Positions 35,242-43,316 of a DNA stretch of 64,000 bases are shown piece by piece. Within the stretch, counting starts at the first letter, position 1. Every line of letters begins with the position of its first letter. The DNA is from Arthrobacter horti (GTDB taxonomy: Bacteria; Actinomycetota; Actinomycetes; Actinomycetales; Micrococcaceae). Position numbers and translations under genes: made by a program. The DNA is taken from positions 124,001 through 188,000 of the forward strand of contig NZ_JAVALS010000004.1 in the NCBI RefSeq assembly GCF_030731045.1. Reading direction: 5' to 3'. The notes beneath the pieces are model-generated. The model did no database searches, was not told the DNA's origin, and saw nothing but the letters and a program-made list of their open reading frames with translations.

Positions 35242-38241
35242 GTGTCAGGAACACCCCAGCCCATGTCAGCCTCCGGCCAGCGCCGGCGCCGAGGAGCGTT
35301 CGTGCCGACGCTCATCGTGGTCGCCGTGCTGGTGGCCGCGTTCATCTTCTTCGCCAATGTGTGGACTGATGTCCTCTGGTACCAGCAGCTGGGGTACGTG
35401 GGCGTGTACCTGACGGAGAACGCCGCCCGGATCTCGGTGTTCCTGGTCGTGTTCCTGATCATGGCCGCGGCCGTCTATTTCTCCATCCGGATCGCCTACC
35501 GGGCCCGCCCCGTCTATGCTCCGGATCCAAGCCGGCAGGACAGCCTGGGCCGCTACCAGGCCCAGCTGGAGCCGGTGCGCCGTGCGGTCATGATCGGTCT
35601 GCCGGCCGTGCTGGGCCTCTTCGCCGGCACCGCGGCGGCGAGCCAGTGGCCCAGGATCCTCCTCTTCTTCAACCAGGAGTCCTTCGGGCAGACCGATCCC
35701 CAGTTCCACCTGGACCTGGGCTTCTACGTCTTCGCCCTGCCGTTCCTGGGCTTCCTCGTGGCGCTCCTGATGACCATCGTGGTGATCGCCGGCCTGGCCG
35801 GGCTGCTCACGCACTACCTTTACGGGGCCATCCGGATCCAGCCCCGCGGCGTGTTCTTCAGCCACGCGGCCCGGCTCCAGCTCGGCATCACCGTCGGCGT
35901 TTTCCTGGTGCTGCTGGCCGTCAACTTCTGGCTGGGCCGGTACACCACGGTGCAGAACGCCAATGTGGGCCGCTGGGCCGGAGCCCTCTACACGGACGTC
36001 AACGCCGTGGTGCCCACACGCGCGATCCTGGCGGTCGCCGCCGCGATCGTCGCGGTGCTCTTCATCGTGGCGGCCGTCATCGGCCGGTGGCGCCTTCCCG
36101 TGATCGGCATGGCCATGCTGATCATCACCGCGGTGCTGGCCGGTGGGGTGTACCCGTGGGTGGTCCAGCAGTTCCAGGTCCGTCCCTCGGAGCAGACGCT
36201 GGAGAAGACCTACATTCAGCGGAACATCGACGCCACGCGGGCCGCCTACGGCCTGGACAAGATCCAGGTGAAGGATTACAAGGCCACCACGACGGCGACG
36301 GCCGGTGCGCTGCGCGGCGACGCGGAGACGGCTGCCAGCATCCGCCTGATGGATCCCAACCAGATCTCCGCCGCGTTCCAGCAGCTGCAGCAGTTCCGTC
36401 CGTATTACCAGTTCCCGCAGTCCCTGAACGTGGACCGGTACACGGTCGACGGGAAGACCCAGGACACGGTGATCGCGCTGCGCGAGTTCAACCCGAGTGG
36501 CCTGAACGCCAGCCAGCAGTCCTGGTACAACAAGCACGTCGTCTACACGCACGGCTACGGCGTGGTGGCGGCCAAGGGCAACACGGCCACCAAGGACGGC
36601 AAGCCCGTGTTCCTTCAGTCCGGCATCCCCAGCACGGGTGTGTTCGGCGATGACAGCAAGTACCAGCCCCGCATCTACTTCGGCCAGAACTCCCCGGACT
36701 ACTCGATCGTGGGCGGCGCCTCCGGCACCCCGCGCGAGCAGGACCGGCCTTCCGGCCAGGAAGGTGCCGACACCCAGTACACCTTCACGGGCAACGGCGG
36801 CCCCAATGTGGGCAATCCGCTGAACAAGCTTCTCTACTCCATCAAGTTCCAGTCCACCGATCTGCTCCTGTCAGACGGCGTGAACGCCGACTCCCAGATC
36901 CTGTACAACCGGGACCCCAAGGACCGTGTGCAGAAGGCCGCACCGTACCTGACCGTGGACGGCAACCCGTACCCGGCCGTGGTGGACGGCCGTGTGAAGT
37001 GGATCGTGGACGGCTACACCACCAGCAGCGACATGCCGTACTCCCAGCAGTCGCAACTGGACAGTGCCACCACGGATTCTCAGACGGTGTCTGGCCGCAA
37101 TGCGGCCCAGCCCAGTGACAGCGTCAACTACATCCGGAACTCCGTCAAGGCCACGGTGGACGCCTATGACGGTTCCGTGACCCTGTACGCCTGGGATGAC
37201 CAGGACCCGCTGCTGAAGGCCTGGCAGAAGATCTTCCCGAACACGCTCAAGCCGATCAGCGACATGTCCGGAGACCTGATGAGCCATGTCCGGTACCCGG
37301 AGGACCTGTTCAAGGTGCAGCGGGAGCTTCTGGGCCGGTATCACGTGACCAATCCGGACAGCTTCTACAAGAACGACGACGCCTGGAGCGTCCCGAACGA
37401 TCCGACCACCAAGAGCAGCGACACCACCACACCGGTGAAGCAGCCGCCGTACTACATGTCCATGCAGATGCCGGGCGAGAGCACGTCCGCCTTCCGCCTC
37501 ACCAGCAGCTTCATCCCGCAGACGGTGGGCGGCGACGCACGCAACGTCCTCTACGGATTCCTGGCAGCCAACGGCGACGCCGGGAGCACCAAAGGTGTGA
37601 AGGACCCCAAGTACGGCCAGATGGAGCTGCTGTCGATCCCGCCCGAGACCCAGGTCCCCGGCCCCGGCCAGGTGCAGAACTTCTTCAACTCCAACACCAC
37701 CGCCTCCAATGAGCTGAACATCCTCAGCCGCGGCGCCTCGACCGTGGTCTACGGAAACCTGCTCACGGTCCCCGTGGGTGGCGGTCTGCTGTACGTGCAG
37801 CCGGTGTACCTGAAGTCCACCGGCGACACCGCTTATCCGACCTTGCAGCGCGTGCTGGTGGCCTTCGGCGACAACGTGGGCTTCGCGCCCACGTTGGACG
37901 CCGCCCTGGATCAGGTGTTCGGCGGCAATTCCGGCACCAAGGCCGGCGACGCCGCGAACAACAGCGGCGGTAACACCACGCCTCCGCCCACCACCGGCGG
38001 CGGCGCTCAGGGAGGTGGCAGTGCCGCAGACCTGAAGGCCGCGCTCAACGACGCCAAGAGCGCCATCGACGCCGGCCAGGCGGCCCTGAAGAACGGTGAC
38101 TTCTCCGCGTACGGCGATGCGCAGAAGAAGCTGCAGGACGCGCTGAACCGTGCCATCGCGGCGGACAGCGCCCAGCCGTCCGGTTCCGGGACGGCCAGCC
38201 CGGCGCCGTCGTCGACCCCCTCGCCGAGCCCGTCGAAGTAG
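35242..38241 (+). CDS. UPF0182 family large membrane protein
   Basis: The 999-residue protein has about seven membrane segments in its first 320 residues (for example [21 protein letters not shown] and [16 protein letters not shown]), followed by a large extracytoplasmic domain with family-typical strings such as [15 protein letters not shown] and [19 protein letters not shown]. The C-terminus adds a Gly/Thr linker, a short helical segment ([14 protein letters not shown]-type, with repeating Ala/Lys) and a Ser/Pro tail. The function of the family is unknown. GTG 35242 is used; ATG 35263 is possible. It follows the Lon/PDZ gene by 168 bases. Confidence 0.93.
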   Translation: MSGTPQPMSASGQRRRRGAFVPTLIVVAVLVAAFIFFANVWTDVLWYQQLGYVGVYLTENAARISVFLVVFLIMAAAVYFSIRIAYRARPVYAPDPSRQDSLGRYQAQLEPVRRAVMIGLPAVLGLFAGTAAASQWPRILLFFNQESFGQTDPQFHLDLGFYVFALPFLGFLVALLMTIVVIAGLAGLLTHYLYGAIRIQPRGVFFSHAARLQLGITVGVFLVLLAVNFWLGRYTTVQNANVGRWAGALYTDVNAVVPTRAILAVAAAIVAVLFIVAAVIGRWRLPVIGMAMLIITAVLAGGVYPWVVQQFQVRPSEQTLEKTYIQRNIDATRAAYGLDKIQVKDYKATTTATAGALRGDAETAASIRLMDPNQISAAFQQLQQFRPYYQFPQSLNVDRYTVDGKTQDTVIALREFNPSGLNASQQSWYNKHVVYTHGYGVVAAKGNTATKDGKPVFLQSGIPSTGVFGDDSKYQPRIYFGQNSPDYSIVGGASGTPREQDRPSGQEGADTQYTFTGNGGPNVGNPLNKLLYSIKFQSTDLLLSDGVNADSQILYNRDPKDRVQKAAPYLTVDGNPYPAVVDGRVKWIVDGYTTSSDMPYSQQSQLDSATTDSQTVSGRNAAQPSDSVNYIRNSVKATVDAYDGSVTLYAWDDQDPLLKAWQKIFPNTLKPISDMSGDLMSHVRYPEDLFKVQRELLGRYHVTNPDSFYKNDDAWSVPNDPTTKSSDTTTPVKQPPYYMSMQMPGESTSAFRLTSSFIPQTVGGDARNVLYGFLAANGDAGSTKGVKDPKYGQMELLSIPPETQVPGPGQVQNFFNSNTTASNELNILSRGASTVVYGNLLTVPVGGGLLYVQPVYLKSTGDTAYPTLQRVLVAFGDNVGFAPTLDAALDQVFGGNSGTKAGDAANNSGGNTTPPPTTGGGAQGGGSAADLKAALNDAKSAIDAGQAALKNGDFSAYGDAQKKLQDALNRAIAADSAQPSGSGTASPAPSSTPSPSPSK

Positions 38242-38336
38242 GCTCACAGCGGCCCGCCGGCCAGACACCGAATGTCTGGCCGGCGGGCGCGCAGGGCACA
38301 TCGCGGCTGGTGAGACGCGGATCACGTCACCTCGAT

Positions 38337-38365
38337 TTGGCCTGGCGGTCATCGGCCGGTAATGT
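38337..38365 (+). promoter_or_regulatory. Promoter of the first initiator tRNA gene
   Basis: TTGGCC (38337-38342) and TAATGT (38360-38365) are spaced 17 bases. Transcription would start about 38372, just before the tRNA 5' end. The second copy has an almost identical pair, which supports both calls. Confidence 0.65.
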
Positions 38366-38376
38366 TAGTGATGCGA

Positions 38377-38450
38377 CGCGGGGTGGAGCAGTTCGGTAGC
38401 TCGCTGGGCTCATAACCCAGAGGTCACAGGTTCAAATCCTGTCCCCGCAA
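38377..38450 (+). tRNA. Initiator tRNA-fMet (CAT), copy 1
   Basis: The 74-base sequence folds as a full cloverleaf with anticodon CAT. The first base C cannot pair with A72, and the anticodon stem ends in three G-C pairs (CTGGG/CCCAG); both are hallmarks of the bacterial initiator tRNA. CCA is not encoded. The sequence is identical to the second copy 230 bases downstream. It has its own promoter and terminator. Confidence 0.95.
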
Positions 38451-38455
38451 CTGGC

Positions 38456-38500
38456 AAGGGCCGGAATGCAGAGAGAAAATCTCAGCATTCCGGCCCTTTT
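38456..38500 (+). terminator. Rho-independent terminator of tRNA-fMet copy 1
   Basis: AAGGGCCGGAATGC (38456-38469) pairs with GCATTCCGGCCCTT (38485-38498), followed by T residues; GAGA/TCTC extends pairing into the loop. It is the canonical form with a T run. Confidence 0.85.
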
Positions 38501-38566
38501 GCTTTCCCTGGACGCCGCGCCGGAAGAGGCCCCTGCGCATTGCGACCCATCTCACAGGCCGCCGAA

Positions 38567-38595
38567 TTGGTCCCCGTGGCCTCAGCGGGTAGTGT
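38567..38595 (+). promoter_or_regulatory. Promoter of the second initiator tRNA gene
   Basis: TTGGTC (38567-38572) and TAGTGT (38590-38595) are spaced 17 bases, matching the first copy in both hexamers and in distance to the tRNA. Confidence 0.65.
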
Positions 38596-38606
38596 TGTCT
38601 GTGCGA

Positions 38607-38680
38607 CGCGGGGTGGAGCAGTTCGGTAGCTCGCTGGGCTCATAACCCAGAGGTCACAGGTTCAAATCCTGTCCCCGCAA
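38607..38680 (+). tRNA. Initiator tRNA-fMet (CAT), copy 2
   Basis: It is identical in all 74 bases to copy 1, with the same C1/A72 mismatch and G-C-rich anticodon stem. Its immediate flanks and terminator are also copied, with one base difference in the terminator loop region, so the unit arose by duplication and is kept uniform. Confidence 0.95.
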
Positions 38681-38685
38681 CTGGC

Positions 38686-38730
38686 AAGGGCCGGAATGCA
38701 GAGAGAAAATCTCGGCATTCCGGCCCTTTT
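38686..38730 (+). terminator. Rho-independent terminator of tRNA-fMet copy 2
   Basis: It has the same 14-pair stem and T run as copy 1, with G for A next to the inner GAGA/TCTC pairing. After it, short GGACCAGGCC-type direct repeats run to about 38775. Confidence 0.85.
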
Positions 38731-38793
38731 GCTTTGCCGGGACCAGGCCGGACCAGGCCGGACCCGGCCGGGACTGGGCCTGGCGCGCGGGCA

Positions 38794-38799
38794 TAGACT
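38794..38799 (+). promoter_or_regulatory. -10-like element before a leaderless short ORF
   Basis: TAGACT ends seven bases before ATG 38807, the first codon of a 19-codon ORF that overlaps the FUSC-family gene start. The spacing equals that of other leaderless promoters in the window. Confidence 0.45.
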
Positions 38800-38806
38800 T
38801 CGGGCT

Positions 38807-38866
38807 ATGAGACCGCCAGCCCCGTGTTCTCCGTCTTCGCGACGCCTCTGCCGGGTCCGCTCATGA
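38807..38866 (+). CDS. Possible 19-residue leader peptide overlapping the FUSC gene start
   Basis: The ORF MRPPAPCSPSSRRLCRVRS ends at TGA 38864-38866, which overlaps ATG 38863 of the transporter as ATGA. The transporter lacks a ribosome-binding site, so ribosomes ending here could re-initiate on it. Five Arg and two Cys in 19 residues could allow attenuation or stalling. The ORF is too short to prove by composition; support comes from promoter spacing and the exact overlap. Confidence 0.35.
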   Translation: MRPPAPCSPSSRRLCRVRS

Positions 38867-39990
38867 CAGCGCGGAAGACGCCCTCCGGGGGAGTCCGGAC
38901 CTCCGGCCGATGGCACCGGGCGGTCCGGTCCGGTGTCGCGGCGGGGCAGGAGACCTTCCGCGGCGTGACGCGCTGGCAGCGAGTCGAAATCACGCTCACC
39001 CGGGTCATCGTCTCCGGCCTCTCGCTGATCCTGCCGATCGCCATCGGCGATGCCACCGGCCGGCTGCCCCTCGGCATGCTGGCTGCGATCGGAGCCCTGC
39101 TGATGTCGAGCAGCGGTCATGCGGGCACACTGCGGTTCCGGCTGATCGACATGGGTGCCACGCTGATCGTCGGGACTCTCGCCGTGGCTCTGGGCGCGTG
39201 GTCGACCGGGCTGCATGCCGTCGCGTCCGCGGTCGTCATCGTGGTGGCGGCGACCGGACTGGCCGCGGTGGGTGGATTTCACCGCACGGCCGCGAAGATC
39301 TCGACGCTTGCGACCGTGTTCCTGATGATCGGCGCGTCGACGGGTCAGAGCGCGCCCGCTTCGCTCATCGCGGCCGGAACCGCGGTCGGGGCGGTGTTCG
39401 CGGCACTGCTGACGCTCATCGGCCTGGGCGCCGGCGCTCTGCTCGGCCTGCAAGAACCGGTGGAGCCTCCGCCCATGTCACTGGGCGAATCGATCGCCCG
39501 GTGGCGTTCGCGGATGTCGACACGTCAGGGCTGGCATTACACCTTGCGGCTGGGCAGCAGCCTTGTCATCGGTGAGCTCTTCGCCGTAGGCCTGCATGGT
39601 GCGCACTCGTATTGGATCCCGCTCACGATCGCACTCGTGGTGCAGCGAGATCACAGCACTGCGCTCTTGCGTACCGTGCAACGCGGCGTGGGGACGGCAC
39701 TTGGAGTGCTCCTGAGCGCCCTGTTCCTGATGCCGGTGCCGGTCTGGGCGGCTCTGATCGCGATCGGGGTGATCGGCGGTCTGAGGCCATATCTGCGCGG
39801 TGCGAACTATGCGGCGTACGCCGTCGTGATGACACCCCTGGTGGCCTTGTTCACGGGTCTCGGCCAGGCGATGACGGCGGGGCTCCTCTGGGAACGGCTG
39901 ATCGACACGTTGATCGGCTGCCTGATCGCGGTGGTGGTGGGCTGGGCCGCCTGGTCCCGCCTGACGAAGGAGACGGCAGCCGCTTCATGA
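38863..39990 (+). CDS. FUSC-family (fusaric-acid-resistance/aromatic acid exporter-like) membrane protein
   Basis: The 375-residue protein shows two blocks of hydrophobic segments, each near 5-6 helices (for example IVSGLSLILPIAIGDATGRL and TLIVGTLAVALGAWSTGLH, then YWIPLTIALVVQRDHSTALL). The segment SYWIPLTIALVVQRDHSTAL with the following RGVGTALGVLL is typical of FUSC-type transporters (PET/AaeB-like). The transported compound is unknown. ATG 38863 overlaps a short upstream ORF; GTG 38824 in the same frame would add 13 residues. It converges on the sedolisin gene across a strong hairpin. Confidence 0.85.
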   Translation: MTARKTPSGGVRTSGRWHRAVRSGVAAGQETFRGVTRWQRVEITLTRVIVSGLSLILPIAIGDATGRLPLGMLAAIGALLMSSSGHAGTLRFRLIDMGATLIVGTLAVALGAWSTGLHAVASAVVIVVAATGLAAVGGFHRTAAKISTLATVFLMIGASTGQSAPASLIAAGTAVGAVFAALLTLIGLGAGALLGLQEPVEPPPMSLGESIARWRSRMSTRQGWHYTLRLGSSLVIGELFAVGLHGAHSYWIPLTIALVVQRDHSTALLRTVQRGVGTALGVLLSALFLMPVPVWAALIAIGVIGGLRPYLRGANYAAYAVVMTPLVALFTGLGQAMTAGLLWERLIDTLIGCLIAVVVGWAAWSRLTKETAAAS

Positions 39991-40038
39991 CCTCACCGGC
40001 GATCCGTCGTGCTGGGATCGATGAAGGGCCGGCATGCG

Positions 40039-40080
40039 TGAAGGGCCGGGTGCGGAGGAATCCCCACACCCGGCCCTTCA
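40039..40080. terminator. Bidirectional hairpin between FUSC and sedolisin genes
   Basis: TGAAGGGCCGGGTG (40039-40052) pairs perfectly with CACCCGGCCCTTCA (40067-40080) around a 14-base loop. The arms end in GAA/TTC, and it separates convergent genes. Confidence 0.75.
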
Positions 40081-40109
40081 GAGCCGGCGGCTGCCGGCGC
40101 CGTGTCCGG

Positions 40110-41588
40110 TCACGGCATCGCCGCTGCCTTCACGAGCGCCGGGACGAACGCGGCAGCGTCGGGTGTGCCGAGACCCGTCACGGCGTCCCAGCCGGTGCCG
40201 GCCGAGTAACCCGGGATTCCGCTGCCCGCCTGGACGTTGTCACCGTCGGCGACGTCGAACAGCGAAGTGGAGAGTGCAGGATCATTCGCCAGCCGGTAGA
40301 GCGCCGGGTTGATCTGCCCGAGGTTCTTGCCGGCGTACTGGTCCGCGATGGCCACGATGCCGGCGAACATCGGCGACGCCGCGGAGGTGCCGCCGACGAT
40401 GTAATAGCCGCCGAAGCCCGGAGCGGTGTCCAGGACCACGACGCCGGTGCGAGGCGCGGCGTCCATCGAGATGTCCGGGACGCCGCGGGCACCGGACGGG
40501 ATCGCGGCGGAGCCTGCAGGCAGCTGGTCCTGGTAGGCCGGGCGCTGGAACACATGGCTGAAGCCGCCGCCGGAACCGTTCCAGGCCGTCTCACGCTGCC
40601 CTGGGAATCCACTGCACGCCGCCGGCAGATGCGTGGAGTCCACCATGGTGCCGGTCTGCGGGTCGGTGCACAAGTTCGTGCCGCCCACGCCCGTCACGAG
40701 GGGATCGGAGGCCGGCCAGCCGACTTCCGGGGTGGGGAGCAGCGTGCCACCGGTCTTCACCGGCGTCTTGGTGGTGCCGGTGCTGCCGTTGTCACCGGAA
40801 CTGGCCAGGAAGGTCATGCCCTGTGCCGTGCCGGAGATGAACGCGTGACGCAGGTTCAGCAGGGACTGCGTGGAGGCGAAGGAACCCTCCGCGGCGCCGA
40901 AGCTCTGGGTCACGACGTCGGCCAGGTGGTTGTCCACCACGTACTGTTCCGCGTTCATCATGTTCGGCAGGCCCTGCACGCCGAGCGTCTCGGCGGTGGG
41001 AGTGGTGACCAGCAGGATGTTCGCGTCGGGTGCCGTGGTGTGCGCGTACTCGATGTCCAGCGCGACTTCCAGGGACCAGGCATTGCTGGCCTCTTGCCCG
41101 GGAGACTGACTGGTGGCCGGGGGAGCCTTCACCTGGTGATTGCCGAATTGGAGGGTGGAGAAAGTGGGCATGTCCGGCTTGCAGGCCACGTCCGGCATGC
41201 CGCACATCTCCGGAAGGCCGTAGGCGGCGCTGAAGGTCTTCAGATCGGCCGCGGCCTGGTCATAGCCGAAGGAGTCGACGATCGCGATCGTCTTGCCTTT
41301 GCCCGTGAAGCCTTGCGCGTACAGGGCCGGAAGGTTGTAGGAGTTCTGAATGCCGGACGGGACGAACCGCCGGCCCCTGGAGGTGTAGCCGGGGCCCGGA
41401 GGGGCATCCGCAGCGGAGATGTATTCCGCCCCTGCGGGAAGGTGCTGCTGCACCGTGGGGTAGAAGGGAGTGTTCGCCGGACCCGTGGGCGAGGCTGCGG
41501 CGGCGCTCACGATCCAGCCGGCGACGGCGACGCTGATCCCGAGTGCAAGCGCAACGGTGGGCTTGCGGGATCCTGAAATCGACAACAT
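40110..41588 (-). CDS. Secreted S53 peptidase (sedolisin-like), no long propeptide
   Basis: ATG 41588 (GAAAGGAGC before it) begins a signal peptide (hydrophobic core VALALGISVAVAGWIVSAAA). The catalytic set fits sedolisins: Glu174 and Asp178 (SLEVALDIEYAH), Asp266 of the oxyanion hole (SSGDNGS) and nucleophile Ser402 (GGTSAASP). The C-terminal calcium site region is DVADGDN and GWDAVTGLGTPD. Family members usually carry a propeptide of about 150-190 residues; here only about 60 residues lie between signal and catalytic domain. The enzyme is probably released and active at acid pH, as is known for the family. A long frame reaching 42065 is not used. Confidence 0.88.
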   Translation of the reverse strand: MLSISGSRKPTVALALGISVAVAGWIVSAAAASPTGPANTPFYPTVQQHLPAGAEYISAADAPPGPGYTSRGRRFVPSGIQNSYNLPALYAQGFTGKGKTIAIVDSFGYDQAAADLKTFSAAYGLPEMCGMPDVACKPDMPTFSTLQFGNHQVKAPPATSQSPGQEASNAWSLEVALDIEYAHTTAPDANILLVTTPTAETLGVQGLPNMMNAEQYVVDNHLADVVTQSFGAAEGSFASTQSLLNLRHAFISGTAQGMTFLASSGDNGSTGTTKTPVKTGGTLLPTPEVGWPASDPLVTGVGGTNLCTDPQTGTMVDSTHLPAACSGFPGQRETAWNGSGGGFSHVFQRPAYQDQLPAGSAAIPSGARGVPDISMDAAPRTGVVVLDTAPGFGGYYIVGGTSAASPMFAGIVAIADQYAGKNLGQINPALYRLANDPALSTSLFDVADGDNVQAGSGIPGYSAGTGWDAVTGLGTPDAAAFVPALVKAAAMP

Positions 41589-41829
41589 GAAGCTCCTTTC
41601 GGGCGGCAGCTTCCGGCCGTCCGTGGGGTGTGGAACTGTGATGATGCGGCAATCCCTGTCCGGAGCCCCCCAAGGCGTTCGATCCGCTCGACCGGCACTG
41701 GATGTGCGGGTCCAGCGGACAGGAACCACGGTCAATCTACACCTGTGCGCGTCCCCAGGACAGAGGTTTTGAAAGATTCGTTTGACGTGCATCACCCCCT
41801 GACCGGGGCGAGGGTGGTAAGCATTGCGG

Positions 41830-42348
41830 GTGAGTATTCTGCGCCTGATCTCCTCCGGAGACGCCCCGCCGCTGACAGCGCTCTTGCAGGAGAGCCGTGA
41901 GCACCTGGCTCCCTGGGACCCGATCCGCCCGGAGCGGTTCTTCACGCTGGAGGGCCAGCAGGAGGAGGTCCGCCACGCCTTGCGTGCCCACGCGGACGGC
42001 ACACGGGTACCGTTCGTCATCCTGGACGACGACGGCGCGGTGGCGGGCCGTCTGAACATCAACAACGTGGTGCGTGGGGCCTTCGAGTCGGCCAGCCTGG
42101 GCTATTGGGTGGCCGCCGGGCGTGCCGGCGGGGGACTGGGTACCCGGGCAGTGGCCCGGGCCGTCACGTACGCCTTCAGCACGATGGCGCTGCACCGTCT
42201 GGAAGCGGGGACGCTGCTGCACAATGAGGCGTCCCAGCGGGTGCTCCTGAAGAACGGCTTCACCGAGTTCGGTGTGGCGCCCGGGTACCTGAACATCCAG
42301 GGCCGCTGGCAGGACCACCGCTTGTTCCAGCGACTCAACGAGGCCTGA
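41830..42348 (+). CDS. GNAT acetyltransferase, RimJ/RimL-like
   Basis: The fold is visible from ILRLISSGDAPPLTALL at the start, WVAAGRAGGGLGTRAVARAVTYAF (the acetyl-CoA pyrophosphate loop, R/Q-x-x-G-x-G/A type) and MALHRLEAGTLLHNEASQRVLLKNGFTEFG, which is typical of ribosomal-protein N-terminal alanine acetyltransferases. The target is unknown. GTG 41830 is preferred because TAAGCA lies six bases before it; TTG 41824 is in the same frame. The gene is divergent from the sedolisin and is followed by a 19-pair hairpin. Confidence 0.88.
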   Translation: MSILRLISSGDAPPLTALLQESREHLAPWDPIRPERFFTLEGQQEEVRHALRAHADGTRVPFVILDDDGAVAGRLNINNVVRGAFESASLGYWVAAGRAGGGLGTRAVARAVTYAFSTMALHRLEAGTLLHNEASQRVLLKNGFTEFGVAPGYLNIQGRWQDHRLFQRLNEA

Positions 42349-42352
42349 AACG

Positions 42353-42397
42353 GGCAGGGCCCTTCCGGAACGTCAATGGTTCCGGAAGGGCCCTGCC
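42353..42397. terminator. Bidirectional 19-pair hairpin between GNAT and pspA
   Basis: GGCAGGGCCCTTCCGGAAC (42353-42371) pairs perfectly with 42379-42397 around the loop GTCAATG. It lies between convergent genes. Confidence 0.8.
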
Positions 42398-42411
42398 GCG
42401 CTGGAAGCGGT

Positions 42412-43218
42412 TCAGAGGCGGTCGAACTCCGCCTCGTCCACGGTGCCGGCGCCGGCCAGCGGCTTGGCCGCGGGGGAGGCCGGGGATCCGGTGATGGCGG
42501 CGTTGCCGCCGCCGGACTTCAGAGCTGCGAGACGTGCCTCGATCTCCGTCTGCTCGCCCAGGTCCTCCAGCTGGTTGAACTGGGCGTCCAGGCTGGACGC
42601 CGCGAGTTCCTGCTGGCCGAGGACCTTGGCCTCCTCGCGACGGATCTTCTCCTCGAAGCGGCCCACCTCGCTGGTGGGATCCATGATGTCGATGCTCTTG
42701 AGGGCGTCGTTGACCTGGGTCTGCGCCTGGGCGGTCTTGGCGCGGGCCACCAGCTCGTTGCGCTTGGCGGTCAGCTCGTTGAGCTTGCCGCGCATCTGCT
42801 CCAGGCCCGTCTTGAGGCGGTTCACCACCTCGGTCTGTGCCGCGATGTTGGGCTCGGCCGCCCGGGCCTCGTTCTCCGAGGTCATCTGGCGCTGGATGGC
42901 CACCTTCGCCAGACTGTCGAACTTCTCGGCATCCGCGGCATTGCCGGCCGAGCGGAACTCGTCGGCCTTGCGGGAGGCCGCCAGGGCCTTGTTGCCCCAG
43001 TCCTGCGCGTTGCGCACATCCTCGGCGTGGTCCTGCTCGAGCATCCGGAGGTTGCCGATGGTCTGGGCCACCGCGGACTCCGCCTCGGAGATGTTGCTGG
43101 AGTAGTCCCGGACCATCTGGTCCAGCATCTTCTGGGGGTCCTCGGCAGAGTCGAGCAGGGCGTTGACGTTCGCCTTGGCCAGCTGCGCGATGCGACCGAA
43201 GATGGACTGCTTTGCCAT
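42412..43218 (-). CDS. pspA: PspA/IM30 family envelope-stress protein
   Basis: After a short amphipathic N-terminus (SIFGRIAQLAKANVNALLDSAEDPQKMLDQMVRDY) comes a long coiled coil through about residue 220, rich in Ala, Gln, Glu and Lys in heptads, as in ESCRT-III-like PspA proteins that coat and repair the inner membrane. A short Gly/Ala/Pro linker and acidic tail end it. ATG 43218 is chosen over 43248, with GAAAGGTAAC as ribosome-binding site. The next gene upstream on the same strand encodes a TPM-domain membrane protein with its own extended coiled coil and the same type of binding site. Confidence 0.92.
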   Translation of the reverse strand: MAKQSIFGRIAQLAKANVNALLDSAEDPQKMLDQMVRDYSSNISEAESAVAQTIGNLRMLEQDHAEDVRNAQDWGNKALAASRKADEFRSAGNAADAEKFDSLAKVAIQRQMTSENEARAAEPNIAAQTEVVNRLKTGLEQMRGKLNELTAKRNELVARAKTAQAQTQVNDALKSIDIMDPTSEVGRFEEKIRREEAKVLGQQELAASSLDAQFNQLEDLGEQTEIEARLAALKSGGGNAAITGSPASPAAKPLAGAGTVDEAEFDRL

Positions 43219-43316
43219 GGTGTTACCTTTCGTGTTGCCCCTGGACACCGGCGGTGAGCCGCCGTGGCCCTGATGGACGCTTGAGTTGATGAGCTCGATT
43301 CATTCTGGACGTGGGT

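Noticed and set aside
38741-38775. GGACCAGGCC-type direct repeats after the second tRNA terminator, considered as CRISPR-like or attachment site.
   Set aside because: They are too short and adjacent, with no spacers and no integrase gene nearby.
41589-42065. N-terminal extension of the sedolisin to ATG 42065 to supply a propeptide.
   Set aside because: The extension is antisense to the GNAT gene, lacks propeptide features and would bury a clear signal peptide that has a good ribosome-binding site.
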